The notes under the pieces: generated by a model
The model's database searches: none
What the model was told of the DNA's origin: nothing
What the model saw: the letters and a program-made list of their open reading frames with translations, nothing else
In this document: positions 10,393 through 21,934 of the stretch, piece by piece
Numbering within the stretch: the first letter of the stretch is position 1
Layout: every line of letters begins with the position of its first letter
Program-made: the position numbers and the translations under genes
Source: Ustilago trichophora
Lineage: Eukaryota > Basidiomycota > Ustilaginomycetes > Ustilaginales > Ustilaginaceae
Direction of reading: 5' to 3'
NCBI GenBank assembly: GCA_900323505.1
Contig: OOIN01000013.1
Span: forward strand, 1 to 64,000
DNA length: 64,000 nucleotides

Positions 10393-11803
10393 ATGGCGAG
10401 GACTCACCACTTTCCCGTGCAGGCCAACATTCCCATCTACTCGGTTGATTTCGTACAGGATGACCTCATCGTCTATTCGGGCGGAGGTGGTGTCGGTCGC
10501 TCTGGTGTCACCAATGCAGTTGTTGCAGCGCGGGTAGATTTGTCAGCGCAGGCGATCCACAAGCTCGACGAGCTCAAGCTCTCCAGAGATGAGGATGCGC
10601 CTATGGCTATGGCTGTCAATGTTGCAAAGTCGCAAATCGTTTGCGGCATCAACAACGCTGCAGACGGCGTCAAGAAGGGAATCAACCAGCCCATCCGCAT
10701 CTTTGACTACTCTTTGCAACAATTCACCGCCGGCTCAAAGCAAACCCCTGCCGACGACAAAGGCAAAGCGAAAGAGCAATCGACTCAGCACGATATCAAC
10801 GTCGAGCTTCATTTTGCCAAAGCAGTCTCGTCCTTACATCTCCAGAATCCAGAAGAATACATCAAGGTCGCCACCTTCAGCCCCAACGGACGCATGCTCG
10901 CTGTTGCCAGTACCGACGGCCAGATTGCGCTACATCGATATCCTTCTCTCTCTTCCATCTGGAACGACGCCGGCGAGCCTTCCTCCTCTGCTCTGGCCGC
11001 TGCAGAAGCCAAGGACACCTCCATCTCAATCCCTTCGCAAGACTTTGAAAAGAGCGAAATCTATGATGCCGACTTCAGCCACTCCAATACACATGTCGTT
11101 TTCACATCCTCCTCCAAGCTCATTGTCTACGCTACTGACCCTTCTCCGAATCAAATGCGCATGACGCAGCGCCCAATGGTGACGCAACTAGCCACTCTGC
11201 GGAAGGATTCGCACAAACAATCCAGACGATCAAAAATCCCGCTCTCGGTGGCAAAGGCCCTTGCTCTTTCCGAGCGGCTCGCTTCGGCCGTGGTCAAGCT
11301 AGCAAAGAGAAGCTATTCACTGTCGTCAACGCTGCTCCTGCCGGCGGCAAGGGCCCAAAGCCAAGATCCGTAAAAGTTTCGTCACCGCTTGGGATGCCGA
11401 CACTTGGGATCTCATCGAAACTCGCCATGTGTCGGACCGCCCCGTCACTGTCTTTGACGTCTCCCCCGATGGCAACTTTCTCGCATACGGTTCTTCCGAT
11501 CTCTCCATCGGTGTGCTCGATGCAAAAACGTTGCGTCCTGTCCTCAAGATTCTACATGCACACGATTTCCCACCAACCTGTCTCAAGTTCAATCCCGCCT
11601 CCAACTTGCTCATCTCGGCCAGTGCGGACAATACACTCCGCGTCATCCCCATCCCAGCAAAGGCGCTCCTCGAATCAGCCTCGAGCGGAGGTGCATTGGC
11701 ATTCATCTCAGAGACAAGAATGGGTTTCTACACCACCATCTTCCTCTCGCTCCTCATTGCCGCTGTGGCGCTATGGGTACAGCGCAATTACCTGATCAAG
11801 TAG
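10393..11803 (+). CDS. SEC12: SEC12/PREB, guanine-nucleotide exchange factor for Sar1 (two frame breaks)
   Basis: The product is the ER membrane WD40 protein that loads Sar1 with GTP to start COPII coat assembly. It begins MARTHHFPVQ. The Sec12 signature loop SGGGGVGRSGVTN near residue 30 is the K-loop that contacts Sar1. WD-like blades follow (FSPNGRMLAVASTDGQ, VSPDGNFLAYGSSDLS, ISASADNTLRV). A single C-terminal transmembrane helix (about GFYTTIFLSLLIAAVALWV) ends in a very short lumenal tail, as in a type II Sec12 anchor. The frame breaks near 11205 and again near 11355. At the second point one A missing from CCCAAAG restores reading into the conserved blade TAWDADTWDLIETRHVSD. These look like lost bases, not a dead gene. 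Confidence 0.85.
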
Positions 11804-11960
11804 TAGCCGACTCAACAACAACCGTTCCAGCATTGCCATTCCGCACGTGCTTTCTTCTTTGCTAGGGGTGCACGATACTGTCTTTGGATGTCTGATGTAA
11901 TGTAAAAGTTGCAAATAAGAATACATTGGAGTTATAACAAATCACATGGTCGACCTTGTT

Positions 11961-14639
11961 TCAGGCACTGCCGTTGCTTGCTATCTGACTCGAACCCCCT
12001 TCATTCGGCGTCGACCCTTTGTCTTTAGCCTTCCTTGCCATGAGTTTGTCAATGTACTCCTTGGCGAAGCTCTTGACCTTGGCGGCTTTCTCTTTGGACA
12101 GCTCCGTCAATGCTGCACCACGCGCAGGAGGCCACGACTTGGGGTTGCGCATCTCTTTGCCCACGATCGCATTGGTCAGCTCCTTGGCGTGACGTTTGAA
12201 ACTCTCTCGCTCCAAGGCATCCTTGTGCTTGGACATCTGGCGAACGACGATTTCGCCGACAAGCTTGCGCAGCTTTCGTTCGTTGCTGGCTGCGAGTTCT
12301 GCCGAGTCCGTGTTCGAGCTCGTGTCTACGGCTGAGCGGTTTGCGTCAAGACCATTCGATGGGGCATGTTTTGACGCCGAGTGGCTGAAGGAGGACGAAT
12401 GCTTGTGTCGCTTGTCCGAGTGACGAGATGAGGATGAAGGACGCTTGCGAGACGAGCTGCTTGAAAGAACCCCATTCAGTTCCAACTCTCGGGCTGCTTT
12501 GGCTGCTGCTTCTGCTTCCTTTCTTGCACGCTCCTCCTGTTCGTTAGCTTCACGAATGATGTCTTCGATCGACTTTGTCGGTGGTGCGACTGGCTGCGGT
12601 TGTTGCTGCGGCTGCTGATGCTGCTGCTGTTGCATTTGAAGCTGATGCTGCTTGATTGAAGAGACAAGACCGGGAAGAGACTTGGCCAGCGATGAGGAAA
12701 GGGCCGAGGTGACCTGGTCAGGCGTGAGTGGGCTCTGACCGGACGAATTGAGTCGCGTCGGAGTGAAAGTTCCAGGCGAGGCTCGGGGTGACCGAAGCCA
12801 TTCATCCGCTTGCCTTGCAGATTGCTTGCCATCGATGGAGGTGCCGGTGGGGGTTGCCATGTTGTTCTGCTTTCGCGCAAGTCTTGGTCGCCGGACAAGG
12901 CAGAGCCGAGCTCGGAAGAGACTGCATTAGGTGCCTGGGCGTCGTCAAGTTCCAAAGGGTCGTCGAGATCCTGCAGTCTGCGACGATCGATCCACGTGGT
13001 GGCACCTGCGCTGTCCTTGTCATCGGCGCCTTGTTTGAGAGCATCCTTGCGTGCGATACGGTAGGTCATGTCGAGCTTTTTCCAGGCCTCGAGCAGGTGC
13101 TCGGCACGAGAGGACACTTCGGCGTCGGGCGCCGGTGGTGCGCCTACGGGCATGGGTATTGCTTGCGAGGTTGTCCCACCTCCCTCTTGTGAAGCTTGGC
13201 TCTTGACCTCTCCGTTTGGCTTGACGTCGGAGCTGGGGTCATCGTGAGAGCCGTCAGTCGCACTGTCGCCTTCGGGTTTGAGGCCCAGCTTCTGGTCCTG
13301 ACGGAAAACCTTCGAGCCCTGCCGACCCTCTGCCTTGATCGTATCTTTGATTCGATAGGTTTCAGCGACGATGCGCACCTGTTCCTCAACGCCGCAGTCG
13401 ATGACTTGTTGCGTGCGATGAGTGGCCAGCGAGCAAGGACGTTGATGATGAGGAGGACAATGTCGCGGTCGTTCCACCATTGTTCGAGCAGGAATTGCAT
13501 GAGGATGAAGCCGTGGAGCTTGACGAGCGACTTTTGGACATTGACGTCGGTGGTCATCTCCATTCTGCGCAAGAGTTTTTCGAGGATCTCACGCTTGGGA
13601 CCAGCTTGTCGGGCGGCTGTCATGACGCGTGTAGCCTCGTGCTCCTGGATTGGACGCATCTTTGGGATAAAGTCGAGATCGAGTCGCTTGCCTCGTTTGC
13701 GCCTGGAACCTTTGGCCTCTGTCTGCTCCACTTCGTCGGAGATGCCGAGCGCGTCGAGGAAAAGATCATCCATGCCACTAAGGTCGGTCTGAGTTTTGCC
13801 ACCGAGCGTGCCGACGCAGTTGGGTTCGCCGCAGAAGCATTCCTGGCGTCGTTGCCGTAGCGATCGACATTGTAATTGAAAGTGAGTTCTTCGCCCTCTT
13901 GAATGTTGCGTTTGGCAAAGATACCCATGCGGAGATGCTTGCCAACCTGCCATTTGGAGACGGAGCAATTTGGGTTGCAACTGTGATTGATGAATCGACC
14001 CTTGCCTCCCTTTTTGGTTGCATCGAGATACTCGTTGGGTTGCAACATCATAAAGTAAAAGTGGCGAATGCCTTCGAGGCGATACTGATGCATGCGCTCG
14101 AGGAAAGTGGGCTGATTCATGACTTCGCCGACATACTCGTAGACAAACGTCTCTTTGGGGATGTCTTGTGCAGCACGCAGACCGAAACCTTTCCTTTCGG
14201 TTTGAACAATGTCGACGTTTACGTACTGCCTTCGATGGAATCGCTGATTGCGACAGAGTTTGCCCCAACGGCACTTGGAGGAAGAGCACTCGATCTGAGT
14301 CATGCGGTTGATGCAACCCGAGTAATCTGTGCACGCCATGTCCTCGTTGTGGGTGTTTGGATTGCAATCGCAGATCATGTAGTCGTCGAATTTGCCTGGT
14401 GGTCTGCCAAGCTTCTTGTCGTGATAGTCATTGAAGGTAATGTGTTGGAAGGTGGCCATAGCAGCATCCTCTGCAAGTGGCAGATGCATGACTAGTTGAA
14501 GCGGCGCTTTTGGTTTTGGTTTGCGTGCAGAAGAGGCGGAGGCGAGGAGGGATGAGCCGGTATCATCATGATCGAGCAGCGCGCTCTCGTCATCGATGGG
14601 TGAAGGCGTGAGCGACGCTACGGAATGGGTTGGGTCCAT
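11961..14639 (-). CDS. SET2: SET2, histone H3 lysine-36 methyltransferase (three frame breaks)
   Basis: All Set2 parts are present in order across three frames. An AWS zinc region (YMICDCNP, then CTDYSGCINRM and CRWGKLCRNQRF) leads into the SET domain (YVGEV, GRFINHSCNPNC, GEELTFNYN) and the post-SET CFCGEPNC. Then come a helical middle region and a C-terminal SRI domain (about 12330-12000) that binds the phosphorylated RNA polymerase II tail. Frame shifts lie near 13850, 13430 and 12825. The first is explained by one C missing from GCCCAG. The start is set at the ATG at 14639 (MDPTHSVAS). A Pro-rich frame from an ATG at 14982 could extend the N-terminus if one more base is missing near 14755. 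Set2 travels with elongating polymerase and suppresses cryptic transcription. Confidence 0.87.
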
Positions 14640-14982
14640 ATCCGAAGGCGAGCGGTCTTGTTTGGAGAGAGCGACATCTGTTGAGAGTGGTGAGCGCGGA
14701 TGAGTGCTTGGCTGATTCAAAGTGATTGTGATGTGCTGCACGTTGGGAAGCGCTGCGAGGCGGAGGCGGAGGCGGCGGCGATGGCGAAGGAGTGAAAGCA
14801 GGTGGAGGAGGCGGACAAGGAGATGTGGGGGTACGGATGCTGAAGAATGTGATGTAGGGCGTGTTGGGTGAATGGTGATTTGGAAGTGGTGGTTGGTTCA
14901 TAGTGACGTCGACTATGTGAGCAGCAGCAGAAGGTATTGGCGAGCTAGCCGACTGTGGAAGTGTGGTATGCTCGGACTGCAT

Positions 14983-15942
14983 GGCTGCGAATGAGCTGTG
15001 TGAGAGAGGTGACGGTGAAGGGATGGAAGGGATGGAAGGTATGGAAGGGATGAAACGGATGAAATTGGCGACTAACGGGTGAGAATGAGTGGCATGCTAA
15101 TCAGAGCGAAATGCGACAGTGACTCTGGTCGCGGTGGGCCACTGTGTCGTAATGGATGGTGATAGGCCACTTTACACGGAAGGGCGAAATGTGTAGACAT
15201 GGAAAGCGTTGATGTGATCGAAGTTGCGCCAGGGTGCGGAGAAATGTGGCGAGCTGTGAGCCGAAGCGTGGATTTCAAGTCGCAAATGGATGTGATGGTG
15301 TTAAAGAGGCAAGGAGCGATGATGACCAAGGTTGCAATATCGAGGATCATCAATCTGGGGAGCAAAGTGGACAAAGTGGCGCAACGTGAACGACTGAGCG
15401 AAATCCGAATACAGTACTGTACTGTACAGTGCTGTAGTCGGTCGCAAAGGGTTCAAACAGTCTGATTTCTTCGTGCAGGCAGTGACAGTCAAGAAGCGCG
15501 TCAGGCGACGGAGCTCAAAAAAGACAAAAGAAAAAGAATTTTGCAGTACAGTACTGTACAGTACAGTAGTAAAGGTGTCGGAACTCTAACAGAGGAAAGA
15601 ATTGAAAACAAATCAGTGAATGCAGTCGCTCAAAATGAAATGCACAACGCGCTCTAAGGCTCTTTCCAAGAGTACAGGTACAACAGTACAGGTAGGTGAA
15701 AGGTCGCACTTGACAAAAGCCGTCGAGCAAGCTCACAGGTCACACAAGTCATAGCAATCGCCCTTCTTCAACCATCACACATACACCACTTTCCTTTCTC
15801 GCCCAATCGGCTTCCCATCGGATTCAGGAATGCTCACACGCTGCGTCTTTCGCCGCCAACTCTGATTCATCCTAGTCTCTGCTTCACCGCCTGATCTCGA
15901 GTAGCCCAAGTGTCGCGTCTTTAACACCACCACCATCACCAC

Positions 15943-15977
<35 letters not shown>

Positions 15978-16087
15978 ACAACAACAACAACAACACAACA
16001 ACTGACTTTACCATCCGCCACTTGTCTAGGCCATAGACGTCCTTATCACCAATCCTACCTCTCTCTTCATCTCCACAAGCTGGATAA
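14983..16087. other. Divergent intergenic region between SET2 and PAN3 with GTAC palindromes
   Basis: No gene is supported here. The region carries runs of alternating TAC/AGT that form self-complementary blocks at 15411-15433 and 15544-15570, with a weaker pair at 15671-15695. It also holds a GGAAGGGAT-type short repeat at about 15018-15060 and the trinucleotide array listed separately. Promoters for both flanking genes must lie here. Confidence 0.5.
15925..15996. repeat. CAC/CAT/CAA trinucleotide microsatellite
   Basis: A run of CAC and CAT triplets passes into CAA triplets, about 24 units in total. It lies in the 5' leader or promoter of PAN3, about 90 bases before the start codon. In the opposite direction it reads as a Met/Val run with no gene context. 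Confidence 0.9.
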
Positions 16088-18765
16088 ATGTCGATCATCA
16101 GCGATGTATCACTACTCTCATCTCAGCAACCCTTCCACCACCAGCATAAGCACTCACGCAGCAGCACAGCAGCACCAGCAGCACCACACAGCAGCAACCA
16201 CCACCACACCAACTTCCGCCCATCACCTCACCACACCCACCATTCTGCACCTCCTCATCAGCACCATCAACAGCAGCAGCAGCATCAAACTTATCCTCAG
16301 CAACCATCTTCCAATCGTCCTGCCATGCAGCAAAACCACCTTTCGCAGCAGCAGCAGCAGCAGCAGCAGTCACCATCCGCATTCAACGGGCGCTTCCTCC
16401 TAGACCCACGCGCAGCTCTGCCATTCCCATCATAGCCCCGCATCTACTCCACCGCCTGGTGCAAAACCTGCCATCTCGTACGGCGCTGCTACGGCTGCTG
16501 GTGCACCGGATTGCGACGCCGGATCAATCCAAGTCTCCTGTACCCACCGCTGCAACTACCACCTCGCGAAAGCCGTGCCGCAACGTAGCCCTCTACGGTC
16601 ACTGCAAGTATCAAAATGACAATTGCCCCTTCGATCACGCCTCAGCATCAACTACAAGCGCTTCCCGGTCCAGGTCCACACACTCCAAAGTCACCTGTCG
16701 CTCACTTCTCTTCCGCGCTCTCGGCTGCATCAGCTGGCTCGCCTGCCAACTCGCCCAACAAGACCAGAGGTGGTATCCATGCTCCCTCGAGCCCTCACAA
16801 AGGCGCCCTCAGCGCTCGCAACGTTGCAGCGGCTGTCTTTGTGCCCAAACCAACGGCGGCTCGTCTCCTTCGCTCTCTTCCGCTTCTGCCGCTCCACCCC
16901 AAGATCAGCCTTGGAAGCCGTTACAGCCGATCTCAACACATGACGATCGAGTCGGCAAACACCAACGACTTCACTCCCAGCGCATACAGCCACAACGGCC
17001 CAGCAACTCCCAATCCGTACAACTCCAACTACGACACCGATCCAATCAACAGCTCCTTCGACCCTTCTCCACCGCACCAGGTGCAGGCCTGTCGCACGAC
17101 ACTCACATGGCCGCCTCTACACCTTCCGGCACCAGCGCTTCTCTTCAACCTCAGCCTTCGCGTCCCTACAACCCATACGAGCACATGAACGAGTTTGGCG
17201 ATCCCAACCCTCCTCAGGTCCACCGGGCCTTGGCCTAGGCGGAGCAATCGACTACTACTCGGCCTGCTAACGGTGCGCAAAGCTTCGACAACCGCTTCAC
17301 TACACCTTTACGCACCACCCTCCTCACGTCTCCAACTTGCACCCACACCACCTCACCGCCAATGCCTTCTTCCTCAACCCCAACCAGCGCGAAGAACTCC
17401 AACGCAAGCAAGAAGCCATGCTTGCCAGTGTCCCTCCTCCCGAGCTCGGCGGTCCCAATTGCCTGAGGAGCTGCACGTTTACCACTCGCTCGTCCCCCTC
17501 GAGCATCCCGGCCCGGTGCACCTTCAACCATGGGCCATGCCTCCTGGTCTCATTGATCCCACGCATGGGCGCCCGGGTGCCAACGGCGCAACCGGTGCAT
17601 CTGGCGACCACAGCAAAGTGTTTGGATACCGAAGTCACTCCTACAAGGCCACCTGCACGCTCGATGGAAGCGATACGTGCTGCGCAGGCTCGAAGGCTTC
17701 CGTCTCCAACACGAAGCGGCATCGGACTTGTGGAGCGTTGGCGTCGAATTCGACATCCCAGCATTGTCAGTGTGCGAGAAGCTTTCACCACACGCGCCTT
17801 TGGAGACCAGTCGATCGTCTTTGTCTACGACTTACCACCCTTGGCCACCACACTGTACGCAGAGCACATGACCATCAGGCAGCTCAGCCAGACCGACGCA
17901 CTGGCCGCCTTCAGCCAGTCTCCATGCAAGTGTCAGAACGCACTCTGTGGAGCTATCTCTGCCAGCTGACATCGCACTCCGCTCCGATCCACTCGAGCAA
18001 CCTCGCAGCTCGATGCATCGAAGGCGAGCAAAGTGTTGCGCACCGGCAAGAACCGCGTCCGCATCAATTGCTGCTCTGTCTTTGACGTCGTCGCCTACAA
18101 TCCCGAGGAATCCGGCTCCGAGGCACTCAAGGCGCAACAGCTCGAGGACTGGTCAACCTGGGTGCGCTCATTGTGGCATCGGCCTCAATAGCATCTCTGC
18201 CACCAACGACATTGCTTCCAGCCTCGCCATCTTTGCCGGTCGCTACTCGGCTGAGCTCAAGAACGTCGTTGCCTGGCTGGTGGGCCAGTCGCTGCACCTC
18301 ATGACTCTGCCAGATGCGGCCAAGTGCCTCGATCCGTGACTGAGCTCGGTCAAGGTCCTCGGCAGCCATTGTGCGGATGAAATGGACTCGGCCTCAATAT
18401 ACCAGATCTGATGGAGAACTCGCTGATGAAGGAGCTCGAGAACGGGCGACTTGTGCGCCTTCTCTGCAAGTTTGGCTTCATCAACGAGCGACCCGAGTTT
18501 GACCACGACCTCGATGGGCCGAGACGGGCGATCGTTATGTGATCAAGCTGTTCCGTGACCACGTCTTCCACTCGGTCGACGAAGCTGGACGACCCGTCGT
18601 AGATCTCAGCCACATCTTGACCAACCTCAACAAGCTCGACGCGGGCACAGATGAAAAGATAATGCTCACCTCCGAGAGACGAGCACAGCTGCTTGGTCGG
18701 TCAGCTACCGAGAGATCAAGAATTGCATTGAGAGCGCCTTCCAGGATCTGTCCCGGACACGATGA
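16088..18765 (+). CDS. PAN3: PAN3, PAN2-PAN3 deadenylase subunit (many frame breaks)
   Basis: Pieces of PAN3 appear in order in all three frames. Start MSIISDVS is followed by a His/Gln/Pro-rich N-terminus with a CAG run (about 16340-16372). Then come the N-terminal CCCH zinc finger ([21 protein letters not shown] region, about 16578-16640), the start of the pseudokinase ([13 protein letters not shown], about 17380), [16 protein letters not shown] and DQSIVFVYD (about 17735-17830), a coiled-coil and the C-terminal knob ending [19 protein letters not shown]3 recruits PAN2 to poly(A)-binding protein to trim mRNA tails. At least nine single-base shifts are needed in 2.7 kb, the highest density in the window. 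Because the breaks spare protein similarity in every segment, sequence error is more likely than a pseudogene. Confidence 0.8.
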
Positions 18766-19349
18766 TGTATAGAGCTCTCTCTTCAGGAAAAGATTTGCCC
18801 CCTTTGTCAGGTATCGCTCCCCTCTCCTTTTGTATAACGTTTTACAGTTACGCCGCACGCAATCCAGACTTTGCTAGTTTCAACGACCAGCCTAGTTTCG
18901 CGCTGGACTCACCCTTGAGCAAAGACAGGCACATTTTTTGAAGATCAGAAGGTGACAATTGAATCCCGGGGAAAGAACAAAAACGATTGCAAGAACAGTT
19001 GCTGTGCACAAGTTGCGAGAAGGCGAAGTGCGCCACTAGATCTGGTAAGAAACGTGACATCAGAGCTTAGATGTCCTCTGGGAGTGTTCTTCGTGCTGCG
19101 GGGGAAGTGGGCGGAAGGTGCAAGTAGGACTGGTGAGTCTGCTGATGTCCTGTGGGCGTATTGGCAAAATACGGTGAGAGATGTTGAGTTTGCCGGAATA
19201 TGGGCCTTGTCCGGTCCGGCGCTGGGTGATGTCGACTCCCGAGGTGGTGCAGGTGCAACGCGGATGGTGATATGGTGCACCGGTGGTAAGGGGTGTCATG
19301 GCCTTTGGGAGGATGCAGACGGCAAGACCTGGGTTGGAGGTTGGAATGG

Positions 19350-20467
19350 TCATAGTCTAAAAAGTAGTTGATGTCCTTGGCCACGCGCTCAGGGTATTGC
19401 CAGATGAAGCCGGCGCCTGAGTCTTCGTACAGATTCAGAGCGGGTTTTGGGAGTCGACACATGAGCTCCCAGCTTCTGCTGGCCGGGATGAGTGTGTTGT
19501 TGATGCCGTTCATGACGAGGACGGGGACATTGATCTTGGCCATGGATCTGTGTAGGTGCCGCCGCGTTGCTGGGGCAGCGTTTCCCAGCTTCTCCAAGCC
19601 AGACGTTGACAACGGAGCGGACCGAGCTCTCTTCGGTCTTCCAAGAGACCGATGAAGGGCGATTCGGAGGGCAACTTGGATCGATACTGGGCGAAAGTGT
19701 TGATACGCTCCCAGTGCTTTTCGAGTGCTTGTTGACCAGCCGCCGACTCGGTGAAGAAGGTATGTTTAAGGGCCTGCTTGACTTCCTCTGGCTTAGTTCC
19801 GTCATTCAATGAGAGGCGTGATGCGTTCATGAGATTCCAGTCGTCACGAGGCCATGCAATGGACATGGAGCTTCGGGAGCATTCTTCATAGAGTCGTGCC
19901 GAAATGCGGGGCCGGTGGTGGCTGCTGCGACAATCTTGCGGACGCGCGTAGTGGCGGGGCTTGGATAGAGAGCAGTGAGCAAAGCAGCCGCCCGCCCATG
20001 GCGAATCCGAGCACATCGTATTCGGACATTCCGAGCGAGTCGGCGATGGCGACGGCGTGCTTGGCCCACTTGTAAAAAGAACCCATGTAGGTCGCGTGTC
20101 GCGGTTCGAGACCGATCGTCCGCAGTGGCAAGGGTCAAAGATGATGAGTGGACGGGCTTTAAGGAGATGAGCGAGAAAGAGAGGATCCCACATATCCATG
20201 CCTGCGCGGAAGTCGCAGTGGAGCAGCAATGGAACCTCGGAGCGTTTGGGCGGCGGGGCAAATCTTGGCGAAGATGATGCGGATGATGAGGACGAGGAGG
20301 CTCGGCTTGCGAGCAATCAGGTGGAAGGCGTCGATCTCAACATTGAGCCAGCGATAGGCAATCTTGGCACCTGAACCGATGTAGACAAAGTTGGTGGGCG
20401 TGGTCTGAACCACTTTGAGGCAGTGACGCAGATAAGGGTCTGCGACGTCTGCAAAGAGCTCAGTCAT
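19350..20467 (-). CDS. Alpha/beta-hydrolase-fold protein with altered catalytic residues (frame breaks)
   Basis: The gene starts at an ATG at 20467 (MTELFADVADPYL) and reads through several frames with a typical fold order. The oxyanion strand region (about 20230) is followed by the elbow LGFAMGGR (about 20000), a cap segment (about 19830-19650) and a late strand VPVLVMNGINNTLIPA. The last motif is DSGAGFIWQYPERVA. In active relatives the elbow is GxSxG and the late motif has His after Gly. Here both positions read Ala (GCC codons). No indel is seen at either site. It may be a non-catalytic member or use other residues. At least four frame shifts are needed. The stop is uncertain: it falls at 19350 if one T is missing in the TTTTT run, otherwise the frame runs to about 19067. 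Confidence 0.65.
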
Positions 20468-20798
20468 GGCTGCAATTTGACACTTGAGAGTGTGACGTTG
20501 AAAGAGTGGCGAGGATTACGAGGGTGATGGTTGGGAAAGGGAAGGTCGAGAGCATTTGTGATGGGAGTGGAAAGAAGAGTGCTGTCAGGGACAATGTGAA
20601 GGTGATTCTACGACTCGGGATGGACAATCTTGCCGCCGCCTTGAACCGGGAAGAAGCAGGATCAAGAAGTAGCCGAATGGTGCATTCCCTCAGCCTCAGA
20701 TTTGTGCCTCTCTGGTGGGATCTACACAGAGTGAGGATTGCAAGCGGGGACGAAATGTGACACCTGAACGGTCACAGAGAGAAGCAAAGAGGGACAGG

Positions 20799-20846
20799 GA
20801 CAGAAACAGAAACAGAAACAGAAACAGAAACAGAAACAGAAACAGT
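20799..20846. repeat. Hexanucleotide tandem repeat, ACAGAA unit
   Basis: About eight near-perfect copies of ACAGAA lie in the gap between the hydrolase and the CX9C gene. Units are directly adjacent with no spacers, so it is a simple satellite. Confidence 0.9.
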
Positions 20847-21497
20847 TGTGTCGGGCTTGACGTGCAGTTCGAATTGTCTTTTATCCGGAGACAACCAGCT
20901 GCACATACTGTTTGGTTAGAGACCACAGCTGTTCTGCATCCTTCATCATGCTCAGCATCCTGGCGCCATCATTTTTTGCTTTTGCTCAAGAATAGACTCA
21001 ATAAGGCGGGAGACTTTGCGCTAAAGATTCCGACCTTTGGTCATCAGTGTCCACTCGGCAGTCTGGGATCCCGTCCGACCGCAAACCTGGTCATGGTCCC
21101 CTTACGATACTCTGCCTACAGTACTTGTAGACGAACAGCCACGCGAGGACCCTGAACACATTTTGGCTCTTTTCTCTCTTTGTTCTCGATTTCCCTGCCG
21201 ACCTTTTTTATTTTTCCGACGATTGCATTTTCACACCAGAGTCCAGGTTGGCCCGCTCTTTCAACCGAAAAAAGGCATGTCGGCCGGCAGGTATAGGAAC
21301 CACAATTCGAATCAGCGATTCGATCAGACCATTTTCGCCCGATTCAGACCGATGCTGCTTGCCAAAAACCTCCACCCTTTTCGGTTCGAGGTTGCATACA
21401 GTACCTCTCTCTACCTTTTGCATCCGAGTTGTTGATCTCGACGCCACCATCTCGTTTCAGCACCACGTTTCCACTAAGCGTCAGTTTGATAGCGGTC

Positions 21498-21934
21498 ATG
21501 AGACCCGGTGCGATCAAGCAGAGGGATGTAGCCCCCGTGCAGACCTTTGCCAAAGCAGCCGCAAAATGCTCAGCCGAGGTGAGTTGCCTTGTACATTCAC
21601 AGCTCCGCCTAACTTTGATTGAAACAGCAAACTGACCCTCACCTGCATCTCCTCATTCTCTTCTCTGTCTCATTTCGGAACAGGCGCGAGTCTATGGCGC
21701 TTGTGTCACCGCCAACTACGAGAACATCGAACGCAATATGTGCCAAAAGGAGTTCCTTGCTTTCAAAGCCTGCGTCCAGCAAAAGGTAAGCTTGACGACA
21801 TCGTCCCCATGCCTCGATCCTTAGCATCAACAAGCGAGAGCGATCAGCGACAGACCACCAATACTGACGCGACATTTTCGCACATTGTCTTGATGCTCTG
21901 TTCCTACACTCGAAAGCTTGGACGCAAATGGTGA
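21498..21934 (+). CDS. Twin CX9C mitochondrial protein, NDUFAF8-like, three exons
   Basis: Splicing three exons (21498-21578, 21684-21785, 21917-21934) gives a 66-residue protein. Donors are GTGAGT and GTAAGC; the second intron has an ACTGAC branch site. The protein has two CX9C pairs: C-SAEARVYGA-C and C-QKEFLAFKA-C, separated by about 14 residues. It ends LGRKW. Such twin CX9C proteins form a disulfide-locked hairpin after import by the Mia40 relay into the mitochondrial intermembrane space. Spacing and the residues around both Cys pairs (GAEAxxYGxC, CxxEFxAxxxC) resemble the complex I assembly factor NDUFAF8 and its fungal homologues. All three exons are in phase with no missing bases. The start is the only ATG in frame. 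Confidence 0.75.

Noticed and set aside
20799..20846. Short direct repeats that could suggest a CRISPR-like array (also 22344-22404)
   Set aside because: Units are adjacent without unique spacers, and the genome is eukaryotic; these are satellites.
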